Assembly: GCF_032854445.1 (NCBI RefSeq)
Contig: NC_088299.1
Coordinates: forward strand, 15,743,608 to 15,807,607
Reading direction: 5' to 3'
Origin: Liolophura sinensis
Taxonomy: Eukaryota; Mollusca; Polyplacophora; Chitonida; Chitonidae
Length of the DNA: 64,000 nt
The notes beneath the pieces are model-generated. The model was not told the DNA's origin. It saw only the letters and a program-made list of their open reading frames with translations, and ran no database searches. Numbering within the stretch: position 1 is the first letter of the stretch; each line of letters starts with the position of its first letter. The translations under genes and the position numbers were made by a program. Shown in pieces: positions 47,664-58,377 of the stretch.

Positions 47664-47767
47664 GGTTACTTCTAGAAAGTAACCTCCCGAGCCTTCTATA
47701 ATACCTTGTGACTCGGGGTGCCTGGATCCAGTTTGTGTGTGGCTCGTCTCTTGTCGCGTTCAGTCAG
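47664..47767 (+). promoter_or_regulatory. candidate promoter and non-coding first exon of the WxxW gene
   Basis: A 21-bp palindrome, 'ggttacttctagaaagtaac' + c (47664-47684), contains TTCTAGAA, the nTTCnnGAAn arrangement bound by heat-shock factor. A TATAATA follows at 47697-47703. About 60 bp later 'cgcgttcagtcag|gtaac' gives a 5' splice site (donor 47768). A leader exon of about 47728-47767 could splice to the acceptor 'tatatttttcag' ending 48493, 26 bp before the signal-peptide ATG. This is a reading of motifs only; there is no transcript evidence. Confidence 0.35.
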
Positions 47768-48493
47768 GTAACACAGGTGTATCCAGGCCCTACTGAAGAA
47801 AACTTTGGGTGAATTGCTATAAGGTAAACAGTTTGTATCGATTGAATGGCAGATTAGTGCTTCTTATATACAGCATAAATTGTAGTAAAATATCTTCGCC
47901 ACGGAAGGTGTCTGGGTGAAGCTAGTTTACTGGTGTAAGAAGGATGGTGTAACTGCAGTTGTGAAATTAAGGGCGAGTCTTAAATTATTCGACAAATTAG
48001 AAAAGTTTTTAAAGAAAAACAACGAAATCAAGAGTACAATGTATTACAGAGGGCACTTAGTGGATTATAGTTCGTCTGGTGTCGCTTTTTAATGAAAATG
48101 AGTGCATATAAATGAGAAGGTCTTTAACCATTTTTACAAACATCTTCTAACTTCCTAAAAAGCGTTTTGGTGAGAGATTTCTTTTCGACGTTCAATGCTT
48201 CCAAATTGTAGATTATGCTTTTGTTTTCGTTGCACATCTATTACATGTGCACATATTATGCAGTATGCAAACAGGTAAACGTCATATAAAACATGTTGTA
48301 TAATGCTTTGCTATTGTTTACTGATCTACACATTCAAATGTGAGATCACTCTAAAAACTTTGGCGTAAAGCGACGAAAATCTAAATTCTTTCATTCTCAC
48401 ATTTTTTGTAGTGAAGGCCTCAAGTTTTGGCTTACGGGGTGATGCGAGTTGTGGAATATCTGTAATCAATAAAATTATACTGTATATTTTTCA

Positions 48494-48589
48494 GGACAGG
48501 ACAACTGTAGTCATACACAATGGGATGCCCGAAGGAACGACTGTTGATCTTGGCCATCTGTCTGTCTGTCAGTCTGTCTGTAGTAACAG
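48494..48589 (+). other. WxxW gene exon 1 (leader end plus signal peptide)
   Basis: Acceptor 'tatatttttcag' precedes 26 bp of leader and the ATG at 48520. The donor is 'taacag|gtaaga'. The hydrophobic core is encoded by a CTGT tetranucleotide run, giving LSVSLSV. Confidence 0.75.
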
Positions 48590-50964
48590 GTAAGACACTT
48601 TTGTTTTCACAGTGAGCAGAGTGTCTGGAAAACCATATGGTGTTAAAAGAGGAGGGTGTCACCCCATTTTTAGTTTATGTGTACATTGTACATTTTCCAA
48701 TCCAAACAAGACAAGGACTATGGTCATTTTAGCTGAAGGTTTCTAAATCAATCTTAAACTGTAGTCTGTATTTGTATTCCTGAAATGAACCACAGTCAGG
48801 TGATAACTCCATTGCAATACGGCGCGCGCACATTGAAATATTCTTTGTTCCACAAAGTTTTCAACTGGCATTTTAATATGAAAACAGTTAATCTGCAGTA
48901 CATGTATACAAATTAATTGACGGTGCGGTATAAGTACCAGTGCCAACAACAAGAATCGTCCAGTTACTTATATGTCGGGGATACATGTACTTCTGTTCCA
49001 TTAATTTGAGAATTTTGTATTACATAATCATATGCCACACAAATAAAAACGTTGTGATTTTTGTTGAGGGTTATTACATTTATTTGTTACAGCTCATTAG
49101 AGAAAAAAATGCACTAAAGTATTACTCATAATGCCAGGAAAACACAACAAGTGTTTACATGTCCGTTGTTTTTTATAATCAAGGATTTTTAGACAATAAA
49201 TCTTTAACATATTGTTTTTCAAGTATTAAGGCAGTGGTATGCTAATTTTTTCATATGTTGGCACATACAAGAACATATTTTGCATAATGTGTAGCAATTA
49301 AGTATCACTTATTTGGGTAAACATCGTAGTTTGTGCACAATTTATAAGGAGTGTTATGCATATGCGCGAGCGAGTAATTGGTTTCCAAAACGACATAATA
49401 TTATAACGAGCAACTGATGGATAGAATCGCATTATATACTTCCGATGTCCGGCCAAAGATGCCTTGCTACCATAGTGACCTACACTGGGTCGGGTCACAC
49501 CTAAAACCTTAAAAGAGGAAATTGTAGCTTCCTTGCTTAGCGTTCAGCATGAAGGGGATAGTGGCAACGACTGGTTGACTGAAAAATTGTTTAGTACGAC
49601 GTTAAACCCCAAGCACTCACGCACTCTAATGGCCTACATGTACTCGGCATATACACAGAAAAATATCAATCTGTTAAGTTTAACAAAAAGTATGTTGACT
49701 GAAAGATGTTATATTGTATTCTATTATAAAATAATACTGTGTCATATTCGGCATAACATAGTGTTAGTCTAATTGTATGTTTTGTGTTGAATTTGAAAGG
49801 GTATCACTATCGGAGAGTAAAGATGAGAAACAACTGGCTTGTTTATTTCAGTTTATTTTATTATATATAAAACAGTTTATTCAGTGTGCAACGTGACTGA
49901 GAGATCGTTAATCAGTTTTGTAAAATTCAGAAATATATCAAAACAGCGACACGGAATTAAATCAAATGCATATCGCACGCACCTGTACTACATAATAAGT
50001 AGTTAAATCAAATAATAGTCAATTAGACCAAGACAACTGTGTACGTAAATAAACAATGAAATTTCTCCATGATATTACATTAAATAACACACACAAAAAA
50101 TACCGCCATAATCTAGCAAATCTTGTGAAGGTATGTAACATGAAGATCGTCCACTAAAACAACCATTCAAATTTTCTAGCATACAAATGAAAGCAACAAA
50201 ATACGTATAGACGTCATCAAATTCGGTTAATCCAGTAAAATATTAATGCAGTGGGAACAACTAAAAACACGTTACTCAACATTATGTTACAAATGCGCTA
50301 TATGTCATTCAAATCACAGCACTACCCCAGTCATTAAAGGAATATGCTTAACCATGTCAAAGAATTAAAAGAATTACAATAAATAAATGCATTACCACAT
50401 TCTGTGAAGTTCTCAGTCAAAAACTCAATGAAACTACATTTCCTGTTTATGATACAAAACATTTGTACACAAACACGTAACTCTAGAAGACACAAGGCAC
50501 TCATTACCCTATCTAAAACAAGAGAGGACGCCGTTGTGGAAATATAATAATGTAGTAAATTTACTGAATGAAAAATATGCGTATAATGCACTGACTTTTA
50601 CACAAAATGAAATAAAATGAAAAAATCGAAATTACCTGAAGAGTAAATTTCCTGGAAATTGCTGAACAAAATTTACACGTTTCTTACAGTGCAGCAGGTG
50701 GGGCCTCCGTGGCTCATTTGGTCAGCCCGTTAGCGCAGCGTAATGAGCCAGAGGCCTATCACCAATGCGTTGCTGTGAGTTCGAGTCCAGCTCATGCTGG
50801 TTTCCTCTCCGGCAGTAAGTAGGAAGGTCCTCCAGCAGCCTGCGGATGATCGTGGGTTTTCCTCCCACCATAATGCTGACCGCCGTCGTATAAGTGAAAT
50901 ATACTTAAGTACTGGGTAAAACGCCAATGAAATAAATAAATAAAAGCAGTGCGTGCAATCTGCA

Positions 50965-51029
<65 letters not shown>

Positions 51030-54000
51030 AAAGTAAAAGAAAATGCTCGAAATAGAACATAAAAATTTTAATCACTATAGCGTTTGGTACTGACGATAAG
51101 ATTTTGCTACGTGGTTATTATTTAAAATCACACAATGACGTCTTCAAACATTTTCTGCAATCAACAGAATTAAATGTAAATATATAGTCTGTAAAAAGGG
51201 CAGTAAAATTTTCTGAAATTAAAAAGTGTGCGAGTTTATGTAAGTATAGTCAACATTAAACTGAGGTGCAGTCGGCATCAGGGTATTGACTGACGGAAAA
51301 AGTCAAGACCTATATGAAGTATATGAACCTGGACACTTCTGCTACATGGTGATTTGGTCTATCTAAAGTCTTCTATTACCCCGATCCGCCAGTGTTTCTC
51401 TTTAGAAGTCTCGTTAGAAGTACTGCTAGTACTCAAGCCGAAGCAAATGTTCTCCAGAGTTTCGACGACAGTGTTATAACTGGGAAATGTCACATGTCAT
51501 CCGTACAAAAAGACCTCTCATCAATTAACCCCAGTTACGATACGCATAGGATACGTGCGCACAATTAACACAAAGCGTTTCGACAGAGGCAGTACTTATG
51601 GATAACAACTCCTGGATTTATTGGAGTCCAGGAATGATGCATGAAATGTGTGGAAATCGAACGAGGGGAGAGGATTTTTGTGTACGTTGTTTCATGCTTG
51701 ACTGATCTTGAGTGAAAACGTCACCGTAAACAGGAACTAGCATGTCTTACAGAGACACAATTATATAAGTCCAGCAATAACGTCCACAATTTCTACAATC
51801 AACATAATTAAGTCTAAATAGAGTGCAAGATTATATAAGTATAATTAAGGTTAATCTAGGGTGCAGCCGGCATAAGGGGATGGAGTGACGGAAAAAACAC
51901 GGCCTGTATGAAGGAAATGGACCAGGTGACACTCGGTAGGCTGATGTTACAAGAATTTCGACACATAGATTCAAAGTTCCCATCTTACTGTCATCCAGTT
52001 ACTGACCTTGAAACTACCTTGTAGACACAGTATCAACAATCATTATGGTCTTGTCTTATATCTCCGCACAGTTTTTCTTCATCTTGATTTCATGGTGGTC
52101 TCGTGTTTTCGATGGTAGCCTTCCGGCCTTCGCACAAGCACATATTCTGCCCACTTTTGCAGGCAACACATTTTTCAGGAAAGTACAAAACATTTTCCCA
52201 AAAAGGAAAGAGTAACCTTCTAGTTACTTTTATAAATGTTGACAATACAAATATGTTGACAATACAAATATGTTGACAATGCAAATATCTTGACAATACG
52301 AATATCTTGACAATACAAATAGCTTGACAATACAAATAACTAACTTGACAATAACCTGACAGATACTTCTTAGAACTCATATAGGTTTTTGAAAGATGGA
52401 TTCTTACAAGATATCATTCTCTGGCGCCCGAGCAATCAACCAGAACAGTTCAAACTGCTAAAAACAGACTTTATATATTAATTAAAACTTGTTTATATCG
52501 GTCTAAATTTAATAAACATAGATACATGCATAAACATAGGTAGATACAGCCGCGACTGTGAACTGTCAGAATTTACTTACCACCCATGTTAACACGTCAT
52601 AACTGGTACTCTTAATATTGTAAATAATGATGATCTGCTTGTGAGGGGTCCGAAAAAAACGAGATATTTAATGATGTCAGCCAAGAAGAAAATTGTCCTT
52701 TTGGAGCTTGAATATTTCGCAAAAAATGGTCAAAACGGCAGAAGGTAGAACCTTCACTTGAGCTACTAAAAAACAAGGTTTTGCATATGCAATCCACCAC
52801 GTCAATACTAATAACATAAAATATTTACACACTTGCACAGAGAGTAAATGAAGAGCAGCGACGACAACATGGCAGCGAAGCGAGTTATGTTGGACCCTAC
52901 CCCGCAAAGGTACTTGATGATCTTCAGAGAAAGTACACTATTCTTCCTGCGGACAAAGCCCCTAAGAGTTATGTATTTGGATTTCTTTATTTATTTATTT
53001 GATTGGTACTTTACGCCGTACTCAAGAATATTTCACTTATATGACAGCGGCCAGCATTATGTAGAGAGCTCGGCAGAGCCCGGCAGAAACCCACGACCAT
53101 CCGCAGGTTGTTGTCAGACCTTCTCACGTACGGCCAGAGAGGAAGCCAGCTTATGTAATTGGAAGAATTATTACTTTCAAATTCTTGTAGAGCAACTAAA
53201 TATTGCCACATCTATATATCTGTAACGACCTATACTCTGGAAAGAAACAGTTAAAAAACGTCTGCACTTTTTCAATGAAAGGGGTTTACCTCTACTCTCC
53301 GTTACACCGACATCCCAAAACCTTTCTTGATTCCAAAACTGCATAAATCCCCATACATTGCTCGGATGATTGCAAAGTCAAGAAGCTGTCCCAATGAACT
53401 TGTATCTTCCCTCTTAATAAAGACATTGCAACACGTACAGTAATTGTGGAAAAGGTATTGTTGTGCAATTCCAAATAATTCGGACGTCAACTGATGTTGA
53501 TTCTTAAAAACTTCTGACGTCCTACTGACGAACTAGACGCCCAAGTACACCTACCGTATGACATCTCCTATTGGATTTGTCTACTCTATATAACATTATT
53601 CCTGAAGATAAAAAATTGACAGAATGTACATTCCCCGGGATAACTGGAATTAGAAACAATCATGAAGCCGAGCGCCAGAGAATCTGGACGCTCTTTCCAT
53701 ATTTACTGACAAGAAAATTATACTCATTGTAAATCTGAAGAAACTTTGAGTGAAGGCGTTTGATGGAATAACCTTGACACACTAGTTCTCGCAGTAATAA
53801 CTTGTGACGTTGAATGAAATCGACACACAACCCACAAGATCAAACACATGCTACAAGGCTAGATATTTACACGCAATATGCAGGGCCCTTCGGTATGTTG
53901 CTCTCCAAGCAGGGATAATTTACAATGTCAAAATTGAAACTATCCCTGTTGTTGTACAATCTGCGCGAGAGGAAACCACTTTTGACTGTGTTAAAATACA

Positions 54001-57000
54001 GTCCCAGATACTGATTTAATTCACTCGCCCGAAACACTTCCTGCGTCTTTACAACATCATTGATCATTTAGTTGATTGGTGGTTTGCATTCCGCGTTGTT
54101 ATGGGAACTCCTCCCACCATAATGCTGGCCGCATTATAAACAGTATGACACTGCCTGTGAAAGTTCGCGGCTTTAAGTTTGGATATATTTCAGGCAAAAT
54201 TGTATAAAATCAATACTTTGTGCAACAAAACGTCCATACACTTTTCATAAAAATAAAATGCACATCAACACCTCCATGAATCGGATGTCGAGAGACTCAC
54301 TCAACCGAGTAAATACGCCCATCATTAGGTGGATGATTTTGGAGAGATCCGTAAGCGACTGTTATAGGTCAGAAGTCCGGAACTATTTTCTGCAAGTATT
54401 GCACAAGTTTGTGTACGTCATCAAGGATGAGTTGGAAACTGTATAAATATGGGGATGATCATAGTGAAAGTTCAAACAGCGACAATAGAAGTGATCAGAT
54501 ATCAACAGACTGCTCAAGTACAGCAAAATAACGATGAGAATCGCGGTGGGCACTTGTCTCTTTTTTGTTCTGCTTGCAGGCGTGAACGTTAAGAAATTTC
54601 TTAACTGGAAAATTTCTGTGCATAATGTTTATAATTTAGAACAGCATTTCATCTATATAGAGAATCATTTTGACAGAACACTGCACACGAGCTTTACTCT
54701 GGAAATCAGATGTTTAATGGCACGGCATTTGTTTACTTCACAGCTGGTTGGACATCCTGGCTAGATCGAGACGACCCGTCAGCTAGCGGCGACTGGGAGA
54801 CAGTGGCCGACTTCAATAACGTAAGCTAATCTGTTAATGGGTACGTGTATATTTATCTTAAATAAGTGAAGGCTGTTATATTGGAGGGAGGAAGGTTTCC
54901 CTGGTGCGGCTGTGGAAACCTGGGTAATATTTGCGAGTGGAATGAATTGCATCAAGACCTTTTGTAGTACACTGTTTCTGATAAGCCAAAAATTCGAATA
55001 AATTGCATTGGTGCAAATGGGAAATTACTACCCGATTACTTTTTCCGGTAGAGAAAAACGAATCATTTTTCCCCCCTTCATGCGTTTGCTATGTGGGTGC
55101 TTTTTCTACCTGGTGTCATAGAAACTACATATTTTCCACAGTCATATAGTCCAAATCTAACTTGTCCTGCATAATTTTTTTTTACCAATTGTGTACTTAC
55201 AATTCATATTGTAATACCGCGTTGTTGTTGCACGGAGTTTTAGCGTCAAAGTGTCAACTTGGTTTTCTAAATCACCTAGTGGCAGATAATTTTTCACTGG
55301 CAAATGACTTTAGTTTTAGCAGTCGTAGTGATCCATTACAAATCTGGCATGCACTTACTCGTAAATCACTACTTAAAAGAAGACTGTCCGTTTGCGATCA
55401 AAAACACTCGCATCAGATATTTTACTTCACTTCATGTATTATGTTAGTCTTTCAAAAATCTTTTAAATCATGCTAAGAAAGAACCATATTTTCCGTCGTC
55501 AACTTCCCACCGGCAGCGCGTAGGCCTCCCAGTGCTCAGCCACGTGTGTAAGATCACAGTGGATGGATCAACGACTCATTCAGGTGACGTCTGTCTACAA
55601 GCCCCCTGCAAAGCCTACAAACTCTTTACCAGACCTCTTCGATCGCGCTAATCTCCTGTCTGGTTTTGACCTTTAGCCTGAGCTGTACTGTATATAGCAT
55701 CAGTGAAACTTTCGAAGCTCACCAGTTTCATATAGCGGAAAAAATTGTTGCAGTAAAACGGATATCCTCTTCAGGCTGTCTCACTCAACACTAGGAGTTC
55801 AAATCCCAAGAGAGTTTCCGGGTACCTAGCAACTAGCGGTGGTTTTCCCTGCCACTGATACAGGTAGAAAAAGTGAAATATTTTTCAATACGGGGTAAAA
55901 CACCAAGAGCATGAGTCATTATGTAAACCCTAGTGTTAAAATTCAGCCGAGTCTGTCGAAGTGGAGAAGAAAGCTATATCTGATTGGTCAGGGCCAGGAT
56001 TGACACCCCAAACACAGATTCTGTTTTCGCACATTGTTTTGTATTTCACAATATGTTTCACTTCTTTAGAAACCGTGCAATGGCCTTGCAACCAGGATAG
56101 AAGCCAGGATAAAGGGAGATAACACTGTAATTTTATCATCCAGCCAGCGAATCAGCGTGGGTCCTGACTATGGACTTGGGTGTAGAAATGCCGACCAGTA
56201 CGATGGCAGATGTTTCAACTACCGCGTCAACTACCGCACACCCCCCCGAAGTAAGTATCACTAAATACATTAATGGATGTTTTTCGAGCCATATTAGATA
56301 TGTGGAGCCAAATTTGTGTTTTTCTTGACTCTGCATGTAAGGCTTGTGTTATTTGTAACGGTAGTTTGAGTGATGCTATCTGTATTTAGAAGTCTGAAAA
56401 CGTCGTACGAAGATAAAACAGATATCTTCCAGAATTGTGTTTTGTTCTGAATCCAAACAGAACGCAAACCGCATATCTTGTCTAAGATGTGGGTAATCCT
56501 GTAATCAAAACTATAAAACTATTTTTAAATTTACTCTTTGGTCGTGTTCTGGTTAGCCGAGGGGTTGACTTCTAATGAAATTAATATGTTACCTGACCAA
56601 TGAGGACGCTGGTTCGAATCTAGCTTTCGTCTTCAGGGTGACGTTTTAAAATCAACAGATTTATCAAGTACATGACCCCCATGTTCATATTAAAAACCAG
56701 ACGGAAAAAATTAAATTTCCCTTTTTTCTAAAAACTTAAAAGATTATAATCGTCTTTTTAATATCGATGAACTTAAAACTGCATTGAAAAAGGCACGTGA
56801 TACTCCGTGTGGTCCTGATAACGTACAGTATAAGTCTCTGAACCATTTACCGCCTGAAACACTTCGGATTATCTTGGACTTGATTAAAGATGTTTGGATA
56901 ACTGGTAATTTTCCACCTTCATGGAGGGAAGCGTGTATCATCCTGGTGCCCAAACCGGGAATGGATCACACTGATCCGTCTAATGACCGTTCCATAACTC

Positions 57001-58377
57001 TTACCAGCTGTGTCTGTAAGACAGTGGAACAAATGATAAATGATAGGCTTGTTTGGCTTCTTGAAACCAACAAGGTAATTTCTAATATACAGTGTGGTTT
57101 TCGGCAAGATCGATCAAACAAAATCACCTTGTCCGATTTGAACCCTTCATTCGGGATGGTTTTATTAATAATAAACATGTGTGGTCTATATTTTGCGACC
57201 TTAAAAAGGCCTGCGATACCACATGGAAAAATGGGACTTTAAAAGACCTTTCAAATATGGGGCTCAAGGGTCTATATTTGTATATAAATTTTTGTTTGAT
57301 CGGCAGTTTAATGCACGGGTGTGGTCCACTATCTCGGACTCTCAAGAGCAAGATATGGATGTACCCCAGGGCAGTAATTTATAACCGACTCTGTTTAGCT
57401 TCAAACTTAATAGTTTTTCAAAAACTGAAACATTTGGCACAGAGGGTTCCTATATCATAAGATTTAAATTTTAATTATTATTAATATATATATAAATAAA
57501 AGAATACATATATAGTTTTTCTAGGTAAACGTTTTAAAGATATGGTGATTTCGGAGATTTAACTGTTTTGGTTTTTCTTATATGATTTTAACACTTTTCT
57601 TTCGTTTTTGACATTCTCACTATCACATCGAAATCCAGAACCGCCTCATGTTTTCACCTTGTTCTGGCTATGATGTGGCTGAGATATTGCCGATGTGGCG
57701 TTAAGCACTAATCATTCATTCATTTAGGTACTTGGTGAGGATTATGCATACACAAATAGATAAATAATGTTATAAACGAAACTGTATGTCGAGAAGTCCC
57801 CATTTCTCATCCTACTATAAGTGGTTTTGTACCAACGTTGAGCTTTGTATCGTCTTCTCACTTTTACATGTTTAACATTTTCTCCACTTGTTTCTGTGCA
57901 CAGCGTCGAAGACGTTTGATAGAGATCGACCTTCGGGTAGTGGCGACTGGGAATTGAAGAGTTTGGTGAGTAAATGAATATGCGTTATGCGACCTAATTT
58001 CGGATCACAAAATCTTATAACATTCAAAAATTAGAAGACTGAATCATGTTCAAACCAATCCTGTGTTCAGATAAGCAGCCTACATTAATAAGTATAGTCA
58101 CTGTGGTGAAAAAAAATGTAAACCCCATACAAAATTTTTCTACGCTTCATCTATGTTTAAATATGACATTATATCATAATTTTGACAATGTTGACTTTAC
58201 AAGGAGAAAGGCAATGACTGGAAAAACGGCAAATTCATCCTCTGGAACGCAAATATCGTCAACTACGGTTTGGTGAGCGAGCGTTTGGAGCTGGGGCCTC
58301 GTTATGGACTGGTCTGTGAGAAAAAGAACCAGCCAGATAATAGCTGTCAGGATTACGAAGTCCGGTTCTTCTGTTAG
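48520..58377 (+). CDS. secreted protein with two tandem WxxW (mucin/CILP-type) domains, 5 exons
   Basis: Exons: 48520-48589, 54744-54820, 56070-56250, 57904-57965, 58204-58377; 187 residues. Phases at the four junctions are 1, 0, 1, 0, all with GT-AG borders. Exon 1 encodes the signal peptide MGCPKERLLILAICLSVSLS. Domain 1 (about 24-109) has W26 and W29 in GWTSWLDRDDPSASGDWET, then KPCNGLATRIEARIKG and GPDYGLGCRNADQYDGRC. Domain 2 (110-187) has TFDRDRPSGSGDWEL, GPRYGLVCEK and ends QDYEVRFFC, the usual C-terminus of the family (Pfam Mucin2_WxxW; known from mucins and cartilage intermediate layer protein). Both domains are split by a phase-0 intron at the same place and bounded by phase 1, so the exon pair was duplicated. 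Domain 2 lost both tryptophans. Domain 1 keeps C52, C87, C97; domain 2 has C168, C178, C187. It is likely extracellular (mucus, shell or matrix). Introns hold SINE, Penelope-like and LINE debris. Confidence 0.85.
48665..49470. other. intron 1 of the WxxW gene, first part; nothing recognised
   Basis: AT-rich intronic sequence without repeats I can name. Confidence 0.4.
49478..49625 (+). mobile_element. SINE family B, internally deleted
   Basis: 'gggtcgggtcacacctaaa', 'gttcagcatgaaggggatag' and 'caacgactggttgactgaaa' are joined directly to the 3' end 'tacgacgttaaaccccaagc'. About 160 bp of the body, including 'aaaagagcggtgg', is missing. Confidence 0.88.
49626..50690. other. intron 1, middle part; nothing certain
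   Basis: 49660-49790 shows 'ctgttaagtttaacaaaaag' and related inverted motifs like those at 24.6 kb, perhaps an old DNA element. The rest is featureless. Confidence 0.35.
50700..50945 (+). mobile_element. SINE family A
   Basis: Complete head ('gggcctccgtggctcatttg'), core and body, then 'aacgccaatgaaataaataa'. A part of the body ('ccccgggctctgcccggttt') is deleted. A short AAAGCAGTG / GTGCAGCAG similarity at the edges is too weak to call a duplication. Confidence 0.92.
50966..51027. repeat. (AT)n microsatellite
   Basis: About 31 AT units, 25 bp after the SINE tail. Confidence 0.96.
51120..51360 (+). repeat. diverged third copy of the ~1-kb direct repeat
   Basis: 'ctgcaatcaacagaattaa', 'tgcgagtttatgtaagtata', 'ggtgcagtcggcatcaggg' and 'gactgacggaaaaagtca' follow the same order as 51780-51930 and 61550-61720 but with far more differences. 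It is an old copy. Confidence 0.7.
51720..52680 (+). repeat. ~1-kb direct repeat, copy 1, with empty Tc1 target site
   Basis: From 'accgtaaacaggaactagca' to 'taaataatgatgatctgctt' this matches 61490-61865 plus 63426-63910 in the same order and orientation. At 52051-52068 it reads 'ttgtcttatatctccgca', with a single TA (52059-52060) exactly where copy 2 carries a Tc1 transposon. It lies in intron 1 of the WxxW gene. The repeat itself has no coding capacity I can recognise. Confidence 0.9.
52243..52345. repeat. 17-bp tandem repeat, about 6 units
   Basis: 'ttgacaatacaaatat' + g/c is repeated about six times inside direct repeat copy 1. Copy 2 has only one or two units at the matching place (63570-63620), so it expanded in one copy alone. 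Confidence 0.85.
52895..53470 (+). pseudogene. Penelope-like element RT fragment, split by a SINE
   Basis: The plus-strand translation at about 52909-52975 gives VLDDLQRKYTILPADKAPKS, matching the 'DL..KY...PADKA' block near the N-terminus of Penelope-like proteins. After the SINE comes KNYYFQILVEQLNIATSIYL. Further on (about 53325-53440) is LIPKLHKSPYIARMIAKSRS followed by CPNELVSSLL, the 'PKLHK.PYK.R.I....' RT block. The order is colinear, but frameshifts and stops make it inactive. It lies in intron 1 of the WxxW gene in sense orientation. Confidence 0.75.
52969..53157 (-). mobile_element. SINE family A (5'-truncated) inserted in the Penelope-like fragment
   Basis: A reverse-oriented SINE (52976-53150) with tail, body 'cacttatatgacagcggcc' and part of the core. 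It is flanked by 7-bp duplications TTATGTA at 52969-52975 and 53151-53157. It interrupts the Penelope-like reading frame, so it came later. Confidence 0.9.
53480..54430. other. intron 1, last part; no gene recognised
   Basis: May contain more Penelope-like debris up to about 53780. A SINE A scrap lies at 54105-54140 ('ctcccaccataatgctggcc'). Confidence 0.4.
54442..54579 (+). promoter_or_regulatory. alternative TATA promoter and signal-peptide exon of the WxxW gene
   Basis: TATAAATA at 54442-54449 is followed about 25 bp later by 'gttcaaac', an initiator-like start. An ATG at 54534 opens MRIAVGTCLFFVLLA plus one base, a short but typical signal peptide. It ends at 'ttgcag|gcgtga' (54579). If that GC is used as a donor (GC-AG intron, 54580-54743), it joins exon 2 in the correct phase and yields the same Ala-Gly-Trp start of domain 1. 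The GT three bases on would give the wrong phase. This is an alternative, or even the main, start of the gene; it needs a rare GC donor. Confidence 0.45.
55810..55910 (+). mobile_element. SINE family A 3' scrap in intron 2
   Basis: 'ggttttccctgccactgata', 'aaaaagtgaaatatttttca' and 'tacggggtaaaacaccaaga' match the SINE A 3' half, heavily decayed. Confidence 0.55.
56535..56645 (+). mobile_element. tRNA-derived SINE head in intron 3
   Basis: 'tggttagccgaggggttgac' resembles an A box and 'gctggttcgaatctagc' a B box, about 65 bp apart. The interval is too long and the ends do not pair as a tRNA, so it is a SINE head rather than a tRNA gene. It belongs to neither family A nor B. Confidence 0.45.
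56760..57445 (+). pseudogene. LINE reverse transcriptase fragment in intron 3 of the WxxW gene
   Basis: The plus-strand frame at 56784-57240 reads from KKARDTPCGPDNVQYKSLNH through WITGNFPPSWREACIILVPK to NDRLVWLLETNKVISNIQCG. A frame break near 57105-57120 shifts to a frame with VWSIFCDLKKACDTTWKNGT (RT motif A region), and another break precedes the 'MDVPQG'-like motif B at about 57355. It ends before YxDD. Sister copies are at 9.4 and 19.9 kb; this one is the least decayed. A short AT tract follows. Confidence 0.85.
57600..57725 (+). mobile_element. SINE-like tail, third family
   Basis: 'gatgtggctgagatattgcc' and 'gatgtggcgttaagcactaa' followed by TCATTCATTCAT look like the 3' end of another short element. 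It lies about 180 bp before exon 4. Confidence 0.45.

Noticed and set aside
55517-55583. Exon-like segment with acceptor and donor (RVGLPVLSHVCKITVDG) between exons 2 and 3 of the WxxW gene
   Set aside because: It is 67 bp long, so including it would break the phase-0 join between exon 2 and exon 3. Exons 2 and 3 joined directly already give a complete WxxW domain of normal length.
54744-58377. First idea that the Trp/Asp-rich exons encode dermatopontin
   Set aside because: The FDRDxPSGxGDWE block, GLxCxxxxQxxxxC and the DYEVRFFC end are WxxW-domain features. Dermatopontin repeats look different.
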